Shown here: piece after piece, positions 1-8,580 of the stretch
Layout: each line of letters starts with the position of its first letter
How positions within the stretch are numbered: position 1 is the stretch's first letter
Assembly: GCA_022710485.1 (NCBI GenBank)
Contig: JAKLGU010000005.1
Location: 1 to 64,000, forward strand
From: Gemmatimonadota bacterium
GTDB lineage: Bacteria; Gemmatimonadota; Gemmatimonadetes; Gemmatimonadales; GWC2-71-9
DNA: 64,000 bases
Direction: 5' to 3'
Notes under the pieces: model-generated
The model's input: only the letters and a program-made list of their open reading frames with translations
What the model was told of the DNA's origin: nothing
Database searches by the model: none
Program-made: the position numbers and the translations under genes

Positions 1-28
1 CCCTGCGGAGCCCCGCAATGCCAGAAGA

Positions 29-565
29 TTATCGGTTCAGCAACTGCCGGCGCAGCATGATGAGCTTGCGGCGGATCGAGCCGTCGTGCACCCGGTCGCC
101 GACCCGCACCACCGAGCCGCCCAGGACGGCCGGGTCGGCGGCGAAGCGCACCAGGGCGTCCTTCCCGAGGGCCTTGGTCAGCGACTCGGTGATCTGCTTC
201 CGGAGTGCCGCGTCGGCCTCGTGCGCCAGCGTGACCCCCACCCGCACCCGGTTGAGCTTGGCGTCCACCAGGCCGGTGTACACCTGCGACACCTCGTCCA
301 GCAGCCCCTGGCGGTTGCGCTTGACCAGCGCCTGCAGGAAGAGCACGAACGGCTTCGGCGCCGCGGGCAGCGCGTCCGCCAGGAGCTGCGCCTTGGCGCG
401 CTTCGACACCCGGGGCGACATCAGCACCGCCAGCACCGCCGGCGAGTCGGACACCGCGGCCGCGAGCGCCTCGAGGAGCGTGCCGTACCGCGCGCTCTCC
501 CCCTGCTCCTCACCGAGGGCGAAGAGCGCCTCGGCGTAGTTCCGTGCCACCGCTTCGTGCATCAA
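29..565 (-). CDS. atpH: ATP synthase F1 subunit delta
   Basis: This 178-residue protein is the peripheral-stalk subunit that joins the F1 head to the b subunits on the cytoplasmic face of the membrane. It starts with the family-typical ARNYAEALF segment and ends with the conserved VGDRVHDGSIRRKL stretch, where the family has 'hDxSvrgrL'. Length is normal for the family. The start codon overlaps the atpF stop as ATGA, so translation is probably coupled. It is the last complete gene of the ATP synthase operon in the window; atpA would be expected just beyond the left edge, which cannot be checked. Confidence 0.96.
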   Translation of the reverse strand: MMHEAVARNYAEALFALGEEQGESARYGTLLEALAAAVSDSPAVLAVLMSPRVSKRAKAQLLADALPAAPKPFVLFLQALVKRNRQGLLDEVSQVYTGLVDAKLNRVRVGVTLAHEADAALRKQITESLTKALGKDALVRFAADPAVLGGSVVRVGDRVHDGSIRRKLIMLRRQLLNR

Positions 566-1104
566 TGGGACTTCTCCAGGCTCGCCAGGTAGTCGAGCAC
601 GATCTTCTTGTCGGCGTCGGCGCTGAGCCGCTCACCGATGAGCTTCGACGCCGCGGCCAGCGACAGGTCCACCGCCTCGCGGCGGAGTTCCTGCCGGGCC
701 TTCTCCCCTTCCGCCGCGATTTCGCGGCGGGCGCGGGCCAGGAGCTGGTCCTGTTCCTCGCGCGTCTTCTGCACCGCCACCGCCCGTTCCTTCTCGGCGG
801 CGGACTTGGCCTCGGCCATGATGGCCTGGGCCTGGGTGCGCGACTCGCCGAGCAGCTTTTGCTGTTCGGCGAGCAGCGCCTGGGCCTTGGCGTGCGCCTC
901 TTCCGCCTCGCCGAGGTGGCGGCGGATGGTCTCCTCGCGCTGCTCGGTCATGCTCAGGATGGCGGGCCAGGCATACTTCTTCAGCAGCAGGAAGAGCATG
1001 CCGAACACGATCCAGGTCCAGAAGAAGAGCCCGAAATTCACCTCGAAGGGTGACATCGGGGCCCCGGCGGCGCCCTCCGAGGAGGCGAGCAACGCGAGAT
1101 ACAT
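562..1104 (-). CDS. atpF: ATP synthase F0 subunit b
   Basis: The 180-residue protein has one N-terminal membrane helix (about residues 25-45, FFWTWIVFGMLFLLL) followed by a long charged Ala/Glu/Lys/Arg-rich helix, the standard architecture of the b subunit. It forms the peripheral stalk and contacts delta. An internal Met at residue 17 (MSPFEVNF) is an alternative start and would remove a weakly conserved leader. The gene follows atpE by 9 bases and overlaps atpH by 4. Confidence 0.95.
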   Translation of the reverse strand: MYLALLASSEGAAGAPMSPFEVNFGLFFWTWIVFGMLFLLLKKYAWPAILSMTEQREETIRRHLGEAEEAHAKAQALLAEQQKLLGESRTQAQAIMAEAKSAAEKERAVAVQKTREEQDQLLARARREIAAEGEKARQELRREAVDLSLAAASKLIGERLSADADKKIVLDYLASLEKSH

Positions 1105-1113
1105 GAGACCGCC

Positions 1114-1401
1114 TTACGCGATGAGCTTGAACAGCAGGGCGAACACCAGCGCGATGATCGTGGCGCCCTCGAGGAGCACGGCGATCAGGAGCGCGGCGCC
1201 GCGGATCTCGCCGGCGGCTTCGGGCTGGCGGGCGATCGCCTCGGCGGCCTGGCCACCGATGCGGCCGAGGCCGAGGCCGGCGCCAATGATGGCGAGGCCG
1301 ATGCCGATGGCGGCGCCGAAGAGGGCGTAGGTGTTCTTGGCGGCGGCGACCATGTCGGCGCCGGTCGGGGCCGCGTCCTGCACGAGATTGAGGAGAAACA
1401 T
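1114..1401 (-). CDS. atpE: ATP synthase F0 subunit c (rotor ring), H+-type
   Basis: This 95-residue hairpin protein forms the membrane rotor ring. It has two hydrophobic helices joined by the polar loop ARQPEA, with the ion-binding carboxylate in helix 2 (LLEGATI). Aligned back from the ARQPE loop, the helix-1 position that is Gln in Na+-binding rings is Leu here, and the residue after the essential Glu is Gly, not Ser/Thr. Both point to proton coupling. The N-terminus has about 15 extra residues, which could be a leader. It is separated from upstream atpB by 233 bases containing a palindromic repeat. Confidence 0.96.
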   Translation of the reverse strand: MFLLNLVQDAAPTGADMVAAAKNTYALFGAAIGIGLAIIGAGLGLGRIGGQAAEAIARQPEAAGEIRGAALLIAVLLEGATIIALVFALLFKLIA

Positions 1402-1634
1402 TTGTCGGTCCTGTTCAAAGAGTGGAGATGTCAGGTCGTTGCGCCACCCGGTCCGGCGCCGCGTCTCCAGCGCGGCCCTTTCCGGCGGCCCGCCATCGGC
1501 TCCCCAAGGGGGCCGGCGGGCGCATCATCCGCCGTTCGGCGGATTACCTGTCATCCCGGCGGCGGCAGCGCGCGGCGCCGGGGTCCAACATTCTGTCATT
1601 GCGAGGAGGCCCCTCAGGGGCCGACGAACTCGCT
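1402..1634. other. atpB-atpE intergenic gap
   Basis: No gene is seen in these 233 bases inside the ATP synthase operon. The atpB-proximal end carries one copy of a dispersed palindromic repeat (1591-1633). The rest is GC-rich and featureless apart from short CGG/GCC runs. Confidence 0.7.
1591..1633. repeat. Dispersed palindromic repeat, copy 1
   Basis: The copy begins TTCTGTCATTGCGAGGAGG and contains the inner hairpin GGCCCCTCAGGGGCC before CGACGAACTCGC. It shares its ends and inner GGCC...GGCCGA core with copies at 3178-3264, 44551-44590 and 62283-62330. It lies a few bases after the atpB stop codon, between atpB and atpE. Confidence 0.8.
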
Positions 1635-2495
1635 TTAGTGCTCGTGCTGCATCATCCCGATGAACACGGCCGACAACAGCGCAAACACGTACGCCTGCAG
1701 GAACGCCACGATCAGCTCGAGCATCATCACGCCGACGACCAGCACGGCGGTCAGGCCGCCGATGGCCCAGTTCCACCCCTGGATGTCGCCGAAGAGGAAG
1801 ATGATGCCGAAGAGCGACAGGATCACGAAGTGACCCGCCGTCATGTTGCCGAAGAGACGGACCGCCAGGGCGAACGGCTTGACCAGCTTCCCGAGGATTT
1901 CGACCGGCGCCATGAAGAGCGAAAAGGCGACTGCGCCGGGGCCGTGCATGCCCGGCACGTGCGGGAAGATCGTCCCCAGGTAACCCCTGGTGCCGAGCTG
2001 GATCATCCCGCCGATTTCGACGGTCAGGAAGGTGAGGATGGCCAGCGAGGCGGTCACGGCCAGGTTGCCGGTGGGCGACGCGCCCCAGGGCAGGAGGCCG
2101 AGCAGGTTTGAGTACAGGATGAAGAAGAAGAGCGACATGACGAACGGAGCGAACTTGGCGCCGTTCTCGCCGATGTTGGCGATGGCGATGTCGTCGCGGA
2201 CGAAGAGGACCATTCCCTCGATGGCCGCCGCGAATCCCTTGGGCGACTGTTCCCCCGCCCGCTGCCGGCGGAGCGAGCGCCCGGCCAGCCACATCGTCAG
2301 AAAGACGAGCAGGGCCGCCAGCGCCAGGTACACCACGTGCTTGGTGGGCGACAGGTTCAGCGTGAGGGTCCCGACGTGCACGTCGGCCCAGCGCGGCAGG
2401 TGGATGGCGCCGATCGGGTACAGATCGATCGTCCACGCGTCCGCCGTGTGGTGGAGGACCATCTCGCCGATGTCAGGGGCCTGGCCTTCAATCAT
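1635..2495 (-). CDS. atpB: ATP synthase F0 subunit a
   Basis: This polytopic membrane protein (286 residues) forms the proton half-channels against the c ring. The essential Arg is visible in the conserved AVRLFGNMTAGH segment. Five to six hydrophobic helices can be read, ending AVFIGMMQHEH. The frame is open far upstream, but the ATG at 2495 (MIEGQAPDIGEMV) overlaps the upstream gene stop as ATGA and begins where family similarity begins, so it was preferred. Confidence 0.95.
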   Translation of the reverse strand: MIEGQAPDIGEMVLHHTADAWTIDLYPIGAIHLPRWADVHVGTLTLNLSPTKHVVYLALAALLVFLTMWLAGRSLRRQRAGEQSPKGFAAAIEGMVLFVRDDIAIANIGENGAKFAPFVMSLFFFILYSNLLGLLPWGASPTGNLAVTASLAILTFLTVEIGGMIQLGTRGYLGTIFPHVPGMHGPGAVAFSLFMAPVEILGKLVKPFALAVRLFGNMTAGHFVILSLFGIIFLFGDIQGWNWAIGGLTAVLVVGVMMLELIVAFLQAYVFALLSAVFIGMMQHEH

Positions 2496-2833
2496 CGTAT
2501 CGTCCGTATGTCCGAGAACATCAGGGGAATCAGGACCCCCACATAAGCCAGCGCCGTCGGGAGCGGCGGAAACAATGTCCGGTCGGCCAGGACGGCACCG
2601 AGGAACAGGAACATCCCGAGCACCCGGAGGCCCATCCCCACGCCCCACGCCTTGAGAAGCTGCTCGAAGGGCTTCCCCACCGCCCGCCGGAGCGCCACCC
2701 CTGCCACGAACTGGATCAGCGTGGCCAGCCCGCCGAAGACCAGGCCCGGAATCAGCGCCGGAGGCCCGAAACCCAAGACCAGCAGGGCGGTCACTACCGC
2801 CGTCAGGACGACGCCGGGAGCCAGGAGTCTCAC
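2492..2833 (-). CDS. ATP synthase subunit I-like membrane protein
   Basis: This small (113 residues) membrane protein has about four hydrophobic segments (VVLTAVVTALLVLGF, LIPGLVFGGLATLIQFVAG, LRVLGMFLFLGAVLA, LAYVGVLIPLMF). Position between atpZ and atpB, size and topology match the poorly conserved ATP synthase I family, thought to help assemble the c ring. The start is a GTG overlapping the upstream stop as GTGA, and the stop overlaps atpB as ATGA. Assignment rests mostly on context. Confidence 0.7.
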   Translation of the reverse strand: MRLLAPGVVLTAVVTALLVLGFGPPALIPGLVFGGLATLIQFVAGVALRRAVGKPFEQLLKAWGVGMGLRVLGMFLFLGAVLADRTLFPPLPTALAYVGVLIPLMFSDIRTIR

Positions 2834-3108
2834 CGCCCGCCCTCCCGCGTCTTCGCCTGGCGGGCGGCGTCGTGCTCGGCGTCGTACTTCCGTTCGTCCG
2901 CCTGGAGCTTCCAGTAGACGTTCAGGAAGCTCATGACCGCGCCAAACAGAGTGCCGGCCACCGTCAGGATCGGCGTCCAGCCGAGCCACCGGTCGAGCAG
3001 CCAGCCCATCCCCATGAAGAGGATGATCCCGCCGGCAAAGGTGAGCCCGAGGGAGACGTACTTGTACCCCTCCCCCAACTCCCGGGAGGACCCCGATGGC
3101 TCCTTCAT
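2830..3108 (-). CDS. atpZ: AtpZ/AtpI-family F0F1 assembly protein
   Basis: The 92-residue protein has two membrane helices. The segment GLTFAGGIILFMGMGWLLDRWLG followed by TVAGTLFGAVMSFLNVY is diagnostic of the AtpZ/AtpI family (glycine-rich helix, then G-W-x-L-D-x-W-L-G). Such proteins head ATP synthase operons and are linked to Mg2+/Ca2+ handling or c-ring assembly. The chosen ATG (MKEPSGSS) has no Shine-Dalgarno. A TTGCGC-17-TAATTT promoter-like pair just upstream would place the transcript start within a few bases of the ATG, so the mRNA may be leaderless. Confidence 0.85.
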   Translation of the reverse strand: MKEPSGSSRELGEGYKYVSLGLTFAGGIILFMGMGWLLDRWLGWTPILTVAGTLFGAVMSFLNVYWKLQADERKYDAEHDAARQAKTREGGR

Positions 3109-3177
3109 CGGGCGGGAAATTAGCCGCTTGTGAAATAATGCGCAAGCAACTTTCCACGTGCCGGAAACCCCACATTT
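3109..3177 (-). promoter_or_regulatory. Possible promoter of the ATP synthase operon
   Basis: Reading the minus strand toward atpZ, TTGCGC and TAATTT are separated by 17 bases in an AT-richer stretch, and TAATTT lies 8 bases before the ATG. The -35 matches only three consensus positions, so this is a weak prediction. It fits the absence of a ribosome binding site for atpZ. Confidence 0.3.
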
Positions 3178-3264
3178 TGTCATTGCGATGAGGCCCCGAT
3201 GGGGGCCGACGAAGCAATCCCGCGAGATTGCTTCGGCCACGATGTGGCCTCGCAATGACAGAAG
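3178..3264. repeat. Dispersed palindromic repeat, copy 2 (two units head to head)
   Basis: Two units of the repeat face each other. The left arm runs TGTCATTGCGATGAGGCC...GGCCGACGAAGCAATC and the right arm is its approximate reverse complement, GATTGCTTCGGCC...GGCCTCGCAATGACA. The whole could fold into one long hairpin. It lies between the divergent atpZ and DUF4440-like genes. Confidence 0.85.
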
Positions 3265-3370
3265 GACCTCGGCCCCGCTTTCCCGCCGCCATCCTGCCCC
3301 CCTGCCCCGCCCTCGCTTAGATTGCCCCAGCCGTCCCACCGAATCGCCTGCTTCCCCGCGCGAGGCATCC

Positions 3371-3820
3371 ATGCTCCGGACCGTCCGCACCGCCCTCTTC
3401 CTGCTGACCGCCGCGCTTCCCGTCCAGGCGCAGTCCGACGCCGCCGTGAGCAAGGGGATCCACGACCGCGAAGTGCAGTGGCGCACCGCCATTTCGCTGG
3501 GGAACTGGTCGGCGGTGGAGAGCTTCCTGGCGCCGGACTTCGTGATGACCACGGCCGACGGCGGCCGACTGGACCGGGACAAGTACCTGAAGGAGTTGCA
3601 GCGCGGCACGACGACCTTCGCTCCGGTGCCCGACCCGACCTACAAGGTGCTGGTCTACGGGCAGACCGCCGTCCACCTCGGCGAGGCCAACCGGATGTCC
3701 ACCGGCTCGGACGGCGGGAGCATCCTGGTCCACGTGGTCTGGACCGACACCTGGGTGCGCACCTCGGACGGCCGGTGGGTCCTCCTGGCGGCGCAGGTGG
3801 CAGTGGCGCCGGCCAAGTAG
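3371..3820 (+). CDS. Secreted DUF4440/SnoaL-like (NTF2-fold) protein
   Basis: This 149-residue protein has a Sec signal peptide (residues 1-20, hydrophobic FLLTAALPVQAQ, cleavage after AQA) followed by one NTF2-like fold. The pattern EVQWRTAISLGNWSAVESFLAPDFVMTTADG, then a beta-rich half ending SDGRWVLLAAQVAVAP, is typical of DUF4440/SnoaL-like proteins. These bind small molecules or act as periplasmic accessory proteins; no substrate can be assigned. It stands alone on the plus strand ahead of moxR. Confidence 0.75.
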   Translation: MLRTVRTALFLLTAALPVQAQSDAAVSKGIHDREVQWRTAISLGNWSAVESFLAPDFVMTTADGGRLDRDKYLKELQRGTTTFAPVPDPTYKVLVYGQTAVHLGEANRMSTGSDGGSILVHVVWTDTWVRTSDGRWVLLAAQVAVAPAK

Positions 3821-3879
3821 CGCTGCAACTTTCCCGGCCGCCCGCCCGTAGCGGCACCAGACCCTGATCGCGAGTGGAA

Positions 3880-4893
<1,014 letters not shown>

Positions 4894-4948
4894 GCAGGGA
4901 GGCAGGGAGGCAGGGCGGCAGTGAGGCGGTAACAGAGCCCTGGAAGCA

Positions 4949-4976
4949 GAAGGGGCGCACGGCTGTGCGCCCCTTC
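4949..4976. terminator. Bidirectional hairpin terminator
   Basis: A perfect 12-bp stem (GAAGGGGCGCAC / GTGCGCCCCTTC) with loop GGCT lies between the convergent moxR and lipoprotein genes. There is no strong U-tract on either strand, but position and stem strength support transcription termination. Confidence 0.7.
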
Positions 4977-4997
4977 TCGCGTCCGGAACCCTGTCAG

Positions 4998-5882
4998 TCA
5001 GTTCGGCACGAACACGCTGGTGTGCACGCCGCAGGCGGTCCAGGTGGTCTGCACCTCGCCGCCGTCGCCGGTGGCCTGCAGCACGCCGCCGATGAAGCCG
5101 CCGCAGGCATCGTCGTACACCAGCGGCTGGAGGGTGGCGAGCGTCAGATGGTACCGCTCCCGGCTGGACGCGACCAGCCAGTCGCCGGCGATGGAGAGCG
5201 TCCCGTCTGGGAGCGGTGCGCCCCACGCGATGGGGCCGCCGGTGGCGTCGAAGCTCACGTCCAGATCGTTGGCGAGCGTCACCCGCTCGTCCTGGACCGT
5301 CAGCGCGAAGTCGTAGGCCTGGTCGAGGAGGAGCGACTCGCTGGTGCCGCGGAGCGCCCAGTCGCCGTTCAGGGCGAGCTGCAGCAGTGGCGCGGTCTCG
5401 CCGTTCGGGTAGTAGGAACCGGTCAGGTCGTTGAGGTGCAGGTCGTAGCCGGCGGTCAGGCCGGGATCGCTGATCACCACGGTCCCGGTCACGACGTTGC
5501 GGTTGCCTTCGATGTCGGTCTCGGTGCAGTTCGCGGCGGAAAAGGTCCACGTGGCGTTGTCCGGCACGCCGTCGCCGTCGGTGTCGGTCTGATCGCTGGC
5601 GGCGGGGCAGTCAGGGATGACGCCCGGGGGCGAGAAGGTCAGGCCTCCGGCGATGGACCGGCCGTTGGCAAAGAAGAGCGGGAACCCGCCGGTGAAGCTT
5701 GGCACGGCGGGCTGGATGGCGGCCAGGGCCAGGTCGGCGGTGCTGGCGGCGGCGGAGCCGACGGACTGGGCGTTCCGGGCGGTGAGGGGGTCATTGCTGG
5801 GGCCCGACGAATCGCTGCAGGCGCCGAGGCCGGCCGCGCCGAGGAGCAGGGCGGCGGCGAGGAGGCGCGGGGTATTTCGCAT
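4998..5882 (-). CDS. Secreted lipoprotein of unknown function with a thrombospondin type-3-like Ca site
   Basis: This 294-residue protein has a lipoprotein signal peptide (LLAAALLLGAAGLGAC, lipobox LGAC with Cys at 22) and then a low-complexity linker. A calcium-binding-like DTDGDGVPDN motif follows at about residue 100. The rest is a beta-rich domain with repeated patterns such as LNGDWALRG and IAGDWLVASSRERYHLTLA. No family was recognised. A diverged copy of its C-terminal third lies at 25409-25766 next to the moxR fragment, so moxR and this gene were duplicated together. Confidence 0.7.
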   Translation of the reverse strand: MRNTPRLLAAALLLGAAGLGACSDSSGPSNDPLTARNAQSVGSAAASTADLALAAIQPAVPSFTGGFPLFFANGRSIAGGLTFSPPGVIPDCPAASDQTDTDGDGVPDNATWTFSAANCTETDIEGNRNVVTGTVVISDPGLTAGYDLHLNDLTGSYYPNGETAPLLQLALNGDWALRGTSESLLLDQAYDFALTVQDERVTLANDLDVSFDATGGPIAWGAPLPDGTLSIAGDWLVASSRERYHLTLATLQPLVYDDACGGFIGGVLQATGDGGEVQTTWTACGVHTSVFVPN

Positions 5883-6028
5883 GGGAGGTCTCCTATTGAG
5901 GCGCCGAGGGGAGACGCCGAATCGTTGTAGGGGGTGAATTTACCAGACCACCCGAAATTGCCGCAATGACTAGGCCGCTCAGATCGGTGTAACATGTTGC
6001 AGGGCAAGGTGTTCCGGTCCGCCGGCGT

Positions 6029-6095
6029 GGGTCTGGACAACAGACGGCTGGCGGGAACATTACAAACCATCAACTGGGTGGTCACTCCGAGTTGA
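6029..6095. promoter_or_regulatory. Conserved 65-bp regulatory element, copy 1
   Basis: The words GGGTCTGGACAA, CGGGAACATTAC, TCAAC, GGT and GTTGACG occur in the same order and exact spacing as at 33609-33677. TCAAC and GTTGA form a widely spaced inverted repeat in both. The shared spacing with diverged filler suggests conserved protein contacts. Target gene here is uncertain: the lipoprotein gene lies about 150 bases away on the minus strand. Confidence 0.5.
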
Positions 6096-6148
6096 CGGGT
6101 ATAGAGATATCCCGCCCAAAGTGTCAGTCAGTCTCTCGAAAAGCGAAA

Positions 6149-6181
6149 CCGCCCCGAGGAGAAATTTCCCTGGAGCGGTAT
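6149..6181 (-). terminator. Probable intrinsic terminator
   Basis: On the minus strand, ACCGCTCC and GGGGCGGT can pair (one mismatch) around a 16-base loop and are followed by TTTCGCTTTT. It lies about 50 bases past the stop of the gene at 6230. Confidence 0.5.
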
Positions 6182-6229
6182 CATATGTTATCGGAGGCCT
6201 TCGACGGTCGCGGCAAGGCGTAGTTTAGC

Positions 6230-7318
6230 CTAGCTGTCCGAGTCGGACTGAGGCTCATCCCCATCGGGATGTTCGGAGGTCGGGTCGCTGGCCGGAGGGG
6301 GTAGCAACCGAATGTCCTTGCGGATCCTCTCACCCAACTGCCTTAGAGCATGTCGGGGAGTGTCCGCGGGCGCTTCGCCGCCATCTTCGTCAGTCTTCTC
6401 CTCCTTCCTGACGTCGATGTCCAGGACCCCACCCCCCTCAATAAATTTCAGAACGATCTTGAGGCCCTCATTCGCGGCGTTTCTTGCTTCGCCATCTGTG
6501 TCAAACTCCTTCTTAATGGCGTCGGCCGCTTCCTTCGTAATCTTGTCGCGGAGGAGGTCAGCCTCTTTATGGAGGTCAGCAATAATCTTGGACTTAATCT
6601 TCTTCTGCTTGAGGTCTTCAGCCGCCATTCGAATGTTGATCACCTGTTCGACACGGCTGAGAACCCACGTAATCCCGAAAGCCAGCGGGAGCAGCAAGCG
6701 AATGCTAGCTGCCAGTTCGATTTCTAGCGGGGAATGTTTGCTGATAGACAGGAGTCGTCCGCCCGCTACCGCACCAGGCATGCGCGCGAAATGGTGTAAC
6801 ACTTCCTTCCAAGCCTCGGCGGCAGTCTCAAGCCCGTCGATGGTTTCTACACTTACTGCTTCATCAAAGTTTAGCCAAAGCCTTCCCTCATTCTCCTGTA
6901 GATCGTCGCGCATTACCTCGTCCAGCATGGGCTCAAGAGATGTAACGAACTGCGTAGCCCGAGACGTCATGCGGTTCGTATCGTTCTTGAGTTGTTCGAG
7001 CGCCGAGGTGAGTCCCTGTGGATGAGCTTGGTGCTCTTCAAAGATTTCACGAATACGCTTCGCTGCTGGTGCGCCGAGGACGGTCGATGCGCCAAAGTCC
7101 TCAAGAAGTCGAGCCTGAGCCGGGCTCACCACCTTCTTCGCGGCTTCGTCATGCAATTCGAAGAGTTTGGCAAGCTTGGGCGCCACGTCTTCCGGGTTCT
7201 GATTCTGCGCCGCACGGTTGACAGCTCCGATGAGCTGGTCGTAGGCGGAAATAAGGGCTTGATCCGCCACAAATGTGTTCAGGAATCTGGCCAGATCGAC
7301 AAGCTCACTTACCTGCAT
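6230..7318 (-). CDS. Unrecognised protein downstream of an RHS remnant
   Basis: This predicted 362-residue protein matches no family I recognise. It is mostly helical and charged, with one moderately hydrophobic segment (LLPLAFGITWVLSRV, about residues 220-235), a Lys/Asp-rich helical stretch after it, and an acidic Pro/Ser/Asp-rich tail. Base composition is lower in GC than the core genes, suggesting recent acquisition. The ATG at 7318 has a good GGAGAG site 5 bases away; an ATG at 7345 has none. It occupies the position that an immunity gene takes in the rhs2 locus, directly after an RHS C-terminal remnant. It could be a large immunity protein or an unrelated passenger. Confidence 0.6.
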   Translation of the reverse strand: MQVSELVDLARFLNTFVADQALISAYDQLIGAVNRAAQNQNPEDVAPKLAKLFELHDEAAKKVVSPAQARLLEDFGASTVLGAPAAKRIREIFEEHQAHPQGLTSALEQLKNDTNRMTSRATQFVTSLEPMLDEVMRDDLQENEGRLWLNFDEAVSVETIDGLETAAEAWKEVLHHFARMPGAVAGGRLLSISKHSPLEIELAASIRLLLPLAFGITWVLSRVEQVINIRMAAEDLKQKKIKSKIIADLHKEADLLRDKITKEAADAIKKEFDTDGEARNAANEGLKIVLKFIEGGGVLDIDVRKEEKTDEDGGEAPADTPRHALRQLGERIRKDIRLLPPPASDPTSEHPDGDEPQSDSDS

Positions 7319-7348
7319 GAAGACTCTCCATTCTGGACGCTTCATCGG

Positions 7349-7755
7349 TCAAAGCGGAGGGGGGGCTGATAGGCCTCGGCTCCTCCCCTTGCTCGTCAGA
7401 ATATGCGAGGGCTCAGGGGTTCCGCTAGTCACCAGTTCGCCAGCCTCCCCCTCAGCGCCCCAATAAGCCGCTTCAAACTGGCCGCTCCCGGCTTCATCGC
7501 CCCTTTCCGCTAGCGTATGAGGAGGCATTCCGCGATCCCGGCCTCCTCGGTGGTACTCCCGGCCCGCCCAGCGGAACCGCAGCACCGCCCCCGTGTCGGC
7601 CAGCGTGGTGCCCCACGGGTTGGCTGCCGCCAGCGTGGTCCGGTAGTCCTTCTTCAGCGTGCCGCCGGTCCACGCCGCCACCCCCCGCACGCCCCCGATC
7701 ATCGGATCGAGGAGGAGCACCCCCGCCAGGCGCCGCCGTTCCACGTCGGGCGAGG
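7349..7755 (-). pseudogene. RHS C-terminal core remnant (rhs relic A)
   Basis: The frame contains LLLDPMIGGVRGVAAWTGG and NPWGTTLADTGAVLRFRWAGREY, closely matching rhs1 (VLDPMIGSVRGVAAWNNG; NPWGTTPADTGAVLRFRWAGREY). After REY it diverges and lacks the YYMRARYYDPQLGKF and DPxGL boundary that an intact protein has, so the toxin tip is gone or frameshifted. The 5' side is cut by an IS110 end near 7755. It is a decayed C-terminal piece of a third RHS gene. Confidence 0.75.
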
Positions 7756-8045
7756 TCAGACAGCTACTCCCGCTTGACGCCGCACAGCGGCCCGCAGTCA
7801 GTTACTCGGCTCCCGTTCCCCTCTTGCCTGAAAGCCGGTCATGACCCCCGATGAGAAACACGCCCACGCCCGGTCGTTTCCGAGTCACGTCGGTGTCGAC
7901 ACCGCCAAGACCTTCCATGTCCTCGTGGCCTAGGGGCCCGATGGCCAGCGCTCGAAGCCCTTCCGAGTGGAATGAGCCGCGCGGGCTTCGCGGCCACCGA
8001 CGCCCGCCAGCGACGTCACTCCTCAGGGCACACCCCGGCGCAGAT
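7755..8045 (+). pseudogene. IS110-family element, 5' end and transposase N-terminal remnant
   Basis: The stretch matches the left end of the intact IS110 copy at 26531 onward, both before the gene (CCCGCTTGACGCC) and through its first ~65 codons from the ATG at 7841 (MTPDEKHAHARSF, then HVGVDTAKTFHVLVA). Codon 31 is TAG where the intact copy has CAG, and the frame drifts after about 7975. The C-terminal two thirds are missing. It is a dead relic that sits against an RHS remnant, as the intact copy does. Confidence 0.8.
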
Positions 8046-8149
8046 ACTATTCCCCATGGAGCGGGCCACCGTGTCGGTGGCTATCCTCACCGCGATGAGC
8101 CGGCCGAGCACGTCACAGGCGGAGGGTCAAGGACGGCTGCGCGACGAAG

Positions 8150-8545
8150 TTACGGCTGGAATATCGCCGCTCCACCCAGGCCGCCTATGAGTGCGGCGAC
8201 GAGTACTGTGATACATATCGAACCGGGCAGATCGAACTGAGGTGCCCGCACCACCGTGAGGAGGGCCGTCATGGGTATGCACGCGATCGTCCCCACCACG
8301 CTGGCGTGCCATCGCTTGGCGATATATGGATTGAGCACGCCTACGAGGAGACCCATCGTAGTGCTCGTGAACGCCAGGGATGCAAGCAAGAGCTCCGTGC
8401 TCATGTGAAATCGTGCTCGAACCCATTCCTCCCCCTCGAAGAACGCCCCAGCACCGAAGACGGCGATAATGAACGCGCCATTTGCAAGCGCTGCTGGAAG
8501 CCAGAAACCAACTCCGAGTCGGTTGGCTTGCCTCTCGAGTTTCAT
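8150..8545 (-). CDS. Putative immunity protein of rhs1 (four-helix membrane protein)
   Basis: This 131-residue protein has about four hydrophobic segments (WLPAALANGAFIIAVFGAGA, ELLLASLAFTSTTMGLLVGV, ASVVGTIACIPMTALLTVV, ICITVLVAALIGGLGGAAIF). The ATG at 8545 has a strong GGAGG site 7 bases upstream; a GTG at 8584 would overlap the rhs1 stop as GTGA. No family was recognised. The case for immunity is positional: it directly follows an RHS gene whose tip is strongly hydrophobic. A membrane immunity protein against a membrane-acting tip is a known pattern, but here it is inference. Confidence 0.6.
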   Translation of the reverse strand: MKLERQANRLGVGFWLPAALANGAFIIAVFGAGAFFEGEEWVRARFHMSTELLLASLAFTSTTMGLLVGVLNPYIAKRWHASVVGTIACIPMTALLTVVRAPQFDLPGSICITVLVAALIGGLGGAAIFQP

Positions 8546-8580
8546 GAAACAACCTCCGAGTGTTATCAGTTTCTGAACCT

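Larger units (their letters stand above)
5883..6229. other. Intergenic region between divergently derived segments
   Basis: No gene is seen in these 347 bases. They hold a 65-bp element (6029-6095) that matches, without gaps, the region upstream of the SARP-type regulator near 33609-33675, and a hairpin terminator for the gene at 6230-7318. Confidence 0.6.

Noticed and set aside
8046..8149. Possible continuation of the IS110 relic or a short plus-strand gene
   Set aside because: No convincing match to the intact transposase after about 8045 and no frame with start, ribosome site and similarity.
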